IMG/VR virus record: IMGVR_UViG_3300037189_006220
Coordinates: 1-64,000 of that record
Direction: 5' to 3' (one strand)
DNA length: 64,000 nt
Origin: a virus
The position numbers and the translations under genes were made by a program. Under the pieces are notes generated by a model. It worked only from the letters and a program-made list of their open reading frames with translations. It searched no databases and was not told the DNA's origin. The first letter of the stretch is position 1; the number at the start of each line of letters is the position of its first letter. Positions 62,809-64,000 of this stretch are shown here, piece by piece.

Positions 62809-63798
62809 ATGGCAATTCTAGGAACCGGCATCCAAGAGGGACTCCTCCTGAAGCCAGTCAAATATCAGTGGGCAATGGACTTGTACGACCAAGCAGTTGC
62901 CAATACTTGGTTCCCCAACGAAATCCAACTAGGCGAAGACATCGCTGACTTCAAAAAGATGTCTGAGGATGAGCAACACGCTATTACGTTCTTGATGTCA
63001 TTCTTTAACCCATCAGAGCTTATTGTGAATAAGGCTCTTGCCTTCGGTGTCTACCCTTACCTAAATGCACCCGAGTGCCACCTCTACCTTGCTAAGCAGA
63101 TGTGGGAAGAAGCAAACCACTGCATGTCGTTCGAGTACGTCCTTGAGACGTTCCCTGTAGACCGTAAGAAAATTTATGAACAGCATGTTGCTGTAGACAG
63201 CATCAAAGCCAAGGAAGACTTCGAGGTCAAGTTCATTAAGCGCATGACCGAAGATACCATTGACATCAACACCGTAGAGGGAAAGCAGGACTTCGTCCGC
63301 AACCTCGTGGCTTACTCGGTCATCATGGAGGGTATCTGGTTCTACTCGGGCTTCATGGTGGCTCTGAGCTTCCGTCAGCGCAACCTACTTCGTAACTTTG
63401 CCTCACTGGTGGACTGGATTGTCCGTGACGAGAGCCTTCACCTCAAGTTTGGTATCAACCTCATTCTTGAGGTACTCAACGAGAATCCTGAAATTGTCAC
63501 AGACGAGTTCGCAGCCGAGATTCAGCAGATGATTTTTGATGCTGTTGACATGGAGATTACCTACAACAAGGAGCAGTTCCCCAACGGTATCCTTGGACTC
63601 AACGCTGACTATGTTAGCCAATACACCAAGTACCTCGCTGACCGCCGTCTTGAGGAGCTTGGATTCCCCCCACACTACAACGTGGGTAACCCTGCTAAGT
63701 GGATGGCTGCGGCTAATGATACTCTTCAGCTTGTGAACTTCTTTGAGTCCACCAACACAAGCTATGAATCAAACGCATCAGCTGCTACTGGTAAGTAG
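62809..63798 (+). CDS. nrdB: Ribonucleotide reductase beta subunit, class Ic-like
   Basis: 329 aa. Metal ligands in correct spacing: Glu70, Glu101, His104 (EEANHCMSFEY), Glu174 (IMEGIWF), Glu208, His211 (RDESLH). The residue four after the first His, normally the radical Tyr, is Phe108, as in Chlamydia-type class Ic proteins that use a Mn/Fe cofactor instead of a Tyr radical. It makes dNTP precursors with an alpha subunit encoded elsewhere. SD AAGGAGAAAC. Confidence 0.9.
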   Translation: MAILGTGIQEGLLLKPVKYQWAMDLYDQAVANTWFPNEIQLGEDIADFKKMSEDEQHAITFLMSFFNPSELIVNKALAFGVYPYLNAPECHLYLAKQMWEEANHCMSFEYVLETFPVDRKKIYEQHVAVDSIKAKEDFEVKFIKRMTEDTIDINTVEGKQDFVRNLVAYSVIMEGIWFYSGFMVALSFRQRNLLRNFASLVDWIVRDESLHLKFGINLILEVLNENPEIVTDEFAAEIQQMIFDAVDMEITYNKEQFPNGILGLNADYVSQYTKYLADRRLEELGFPPHYNVGNPAKWMAAANDTLQLVNFFESTNTSYESNASAATGK

Positions 63799-63841
63799 TA
63801 AGTGATAGGCTCTTTAAAGAGTCAGTTGCTTTACCAATAAG

Positions 63842-63874
63842 AAAGCCCCCACCAATCGGTAGGGGCTTTTCTTA
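63842..63874. terminator. Bidirectional terminator
   Basis: AAGCCCCCACC-AATC-GGTAGGGGCTT with T-runs on both strands, between convergent nrdB and the truncated gene. Confidence 0.88.
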
Positions 63875-63890
63875 TGCTTGCTACTTAGTC

Positions 63891-64000
63891 TGCGTAATCC
63901 GCACAACTTCGTAGTCTGGATACCAGATGGGGTGAAGACCAATAGTCTTACCGTCATTAGGAGAGTCGAGCATAAGCCCGTTTCCAGCCCAGAACCCAAT
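63891..64000 (-). CDS. Unknown protein, only the C-terminus in the window
   Basis: The last 36 codons are visible: GFWAGNGLMLDSPNDGKTIGLH..., ending VVRITQTK and TAG. Too little to assign. Confidence 0.6.

Overview
The window is part of a tailed-phage genome, most likely an actinobacteriophage. The evidence is an actinobacteria-specific WhiB-like protein, DUF7455-, DUF2637- and DUF1360-like proteins, an actinophage-type portal/protease/capsid block, and a small basic protein of a type common in actinophages. There is no rRNA, no recognisable tRNA, no integrase and no host metabolic operon. Both ends cut through genes (capsid on the left, an unknown gene on the right). Family names come from recognising motifs by eye; no database search was run.

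Layout. (1) 1-18.5 kb, leftward: head genes in the order double-HTH protein, hypothetical, DUF1360 membrane protein, portal, small protein, a 2283-aa head-region protein, two small proteins, a 1664-aa capsid-protease polyprotein that carries a Dps-like domain, one hypothetical, and a truncated major capsid protein. (2) 18.6-20.9 kb: a largely non-coding replication-origin candidate with a 16-bp AT-rich direct repeat, about 19 copies of a TGTGGATAACTT unit (DnaA-box dyads) in three clusters, and 11-bp CTCACAGG iterons. (3) 19.2-25.4 kb, rightward: twelve tiny genes, nearly all with a private sigma70-like promoter, a GGGAG Shine-Dalgarno (SD) and a private terminator. The array ends in a promoter-terminator unit with no ORF that looks like a small RNA whose loops are complementary to those SDs. 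(4) 25.4-54.1 kb, leftward: terminase large subunit, a second double-HTH protein, an HDAC-family amidohydrolase, about 30 small accessory genes again organised as short units with their own promoter and terminator, SSB, a MoxR ATPase/VWA-metallopeptidase pair, a peptidase-like/peptidoglycan-binding protein, a terminase-small-subunit-like protein, HNH, thioredoxin, zinc-binding paralogues, a HAD phosphatase and a DUF2637 membrane protein. (5) 54.2-59.9 kb, rightward: a tightly overlapping operon with a third double-HTH protein, two adjacent Mom-like DNA-modification proteins, many small genes and a dCMP deaminase. (6) 59.9-64 kb: WhiB and a GH130-like protein leftward, then a rightward nucleotide module (structured AT-rich leader, a 27-aa CxxC peptide, a stand-alone Hint protein, ribonucleotide reductase beta subunit), and a convergent truncated gene.

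How it fits together. The head block packages and matures the capsid. Thioredoxin, dCMP deaminase and the reductase supply nucleotides. The Mom-like pair probably modifies phage DNA, and SSB and the DnaA-box region serve replication. The middle 26 kb is a cassette-like accessory zone marked by a 13-bp dispersed motif, GTTACACGGAAAA, with 26 near-exact copies. That motif, the SD-complementary sRNA, repeated palindromes at predicted transcription starts and recurrent leaderless genes are the most unusual features.
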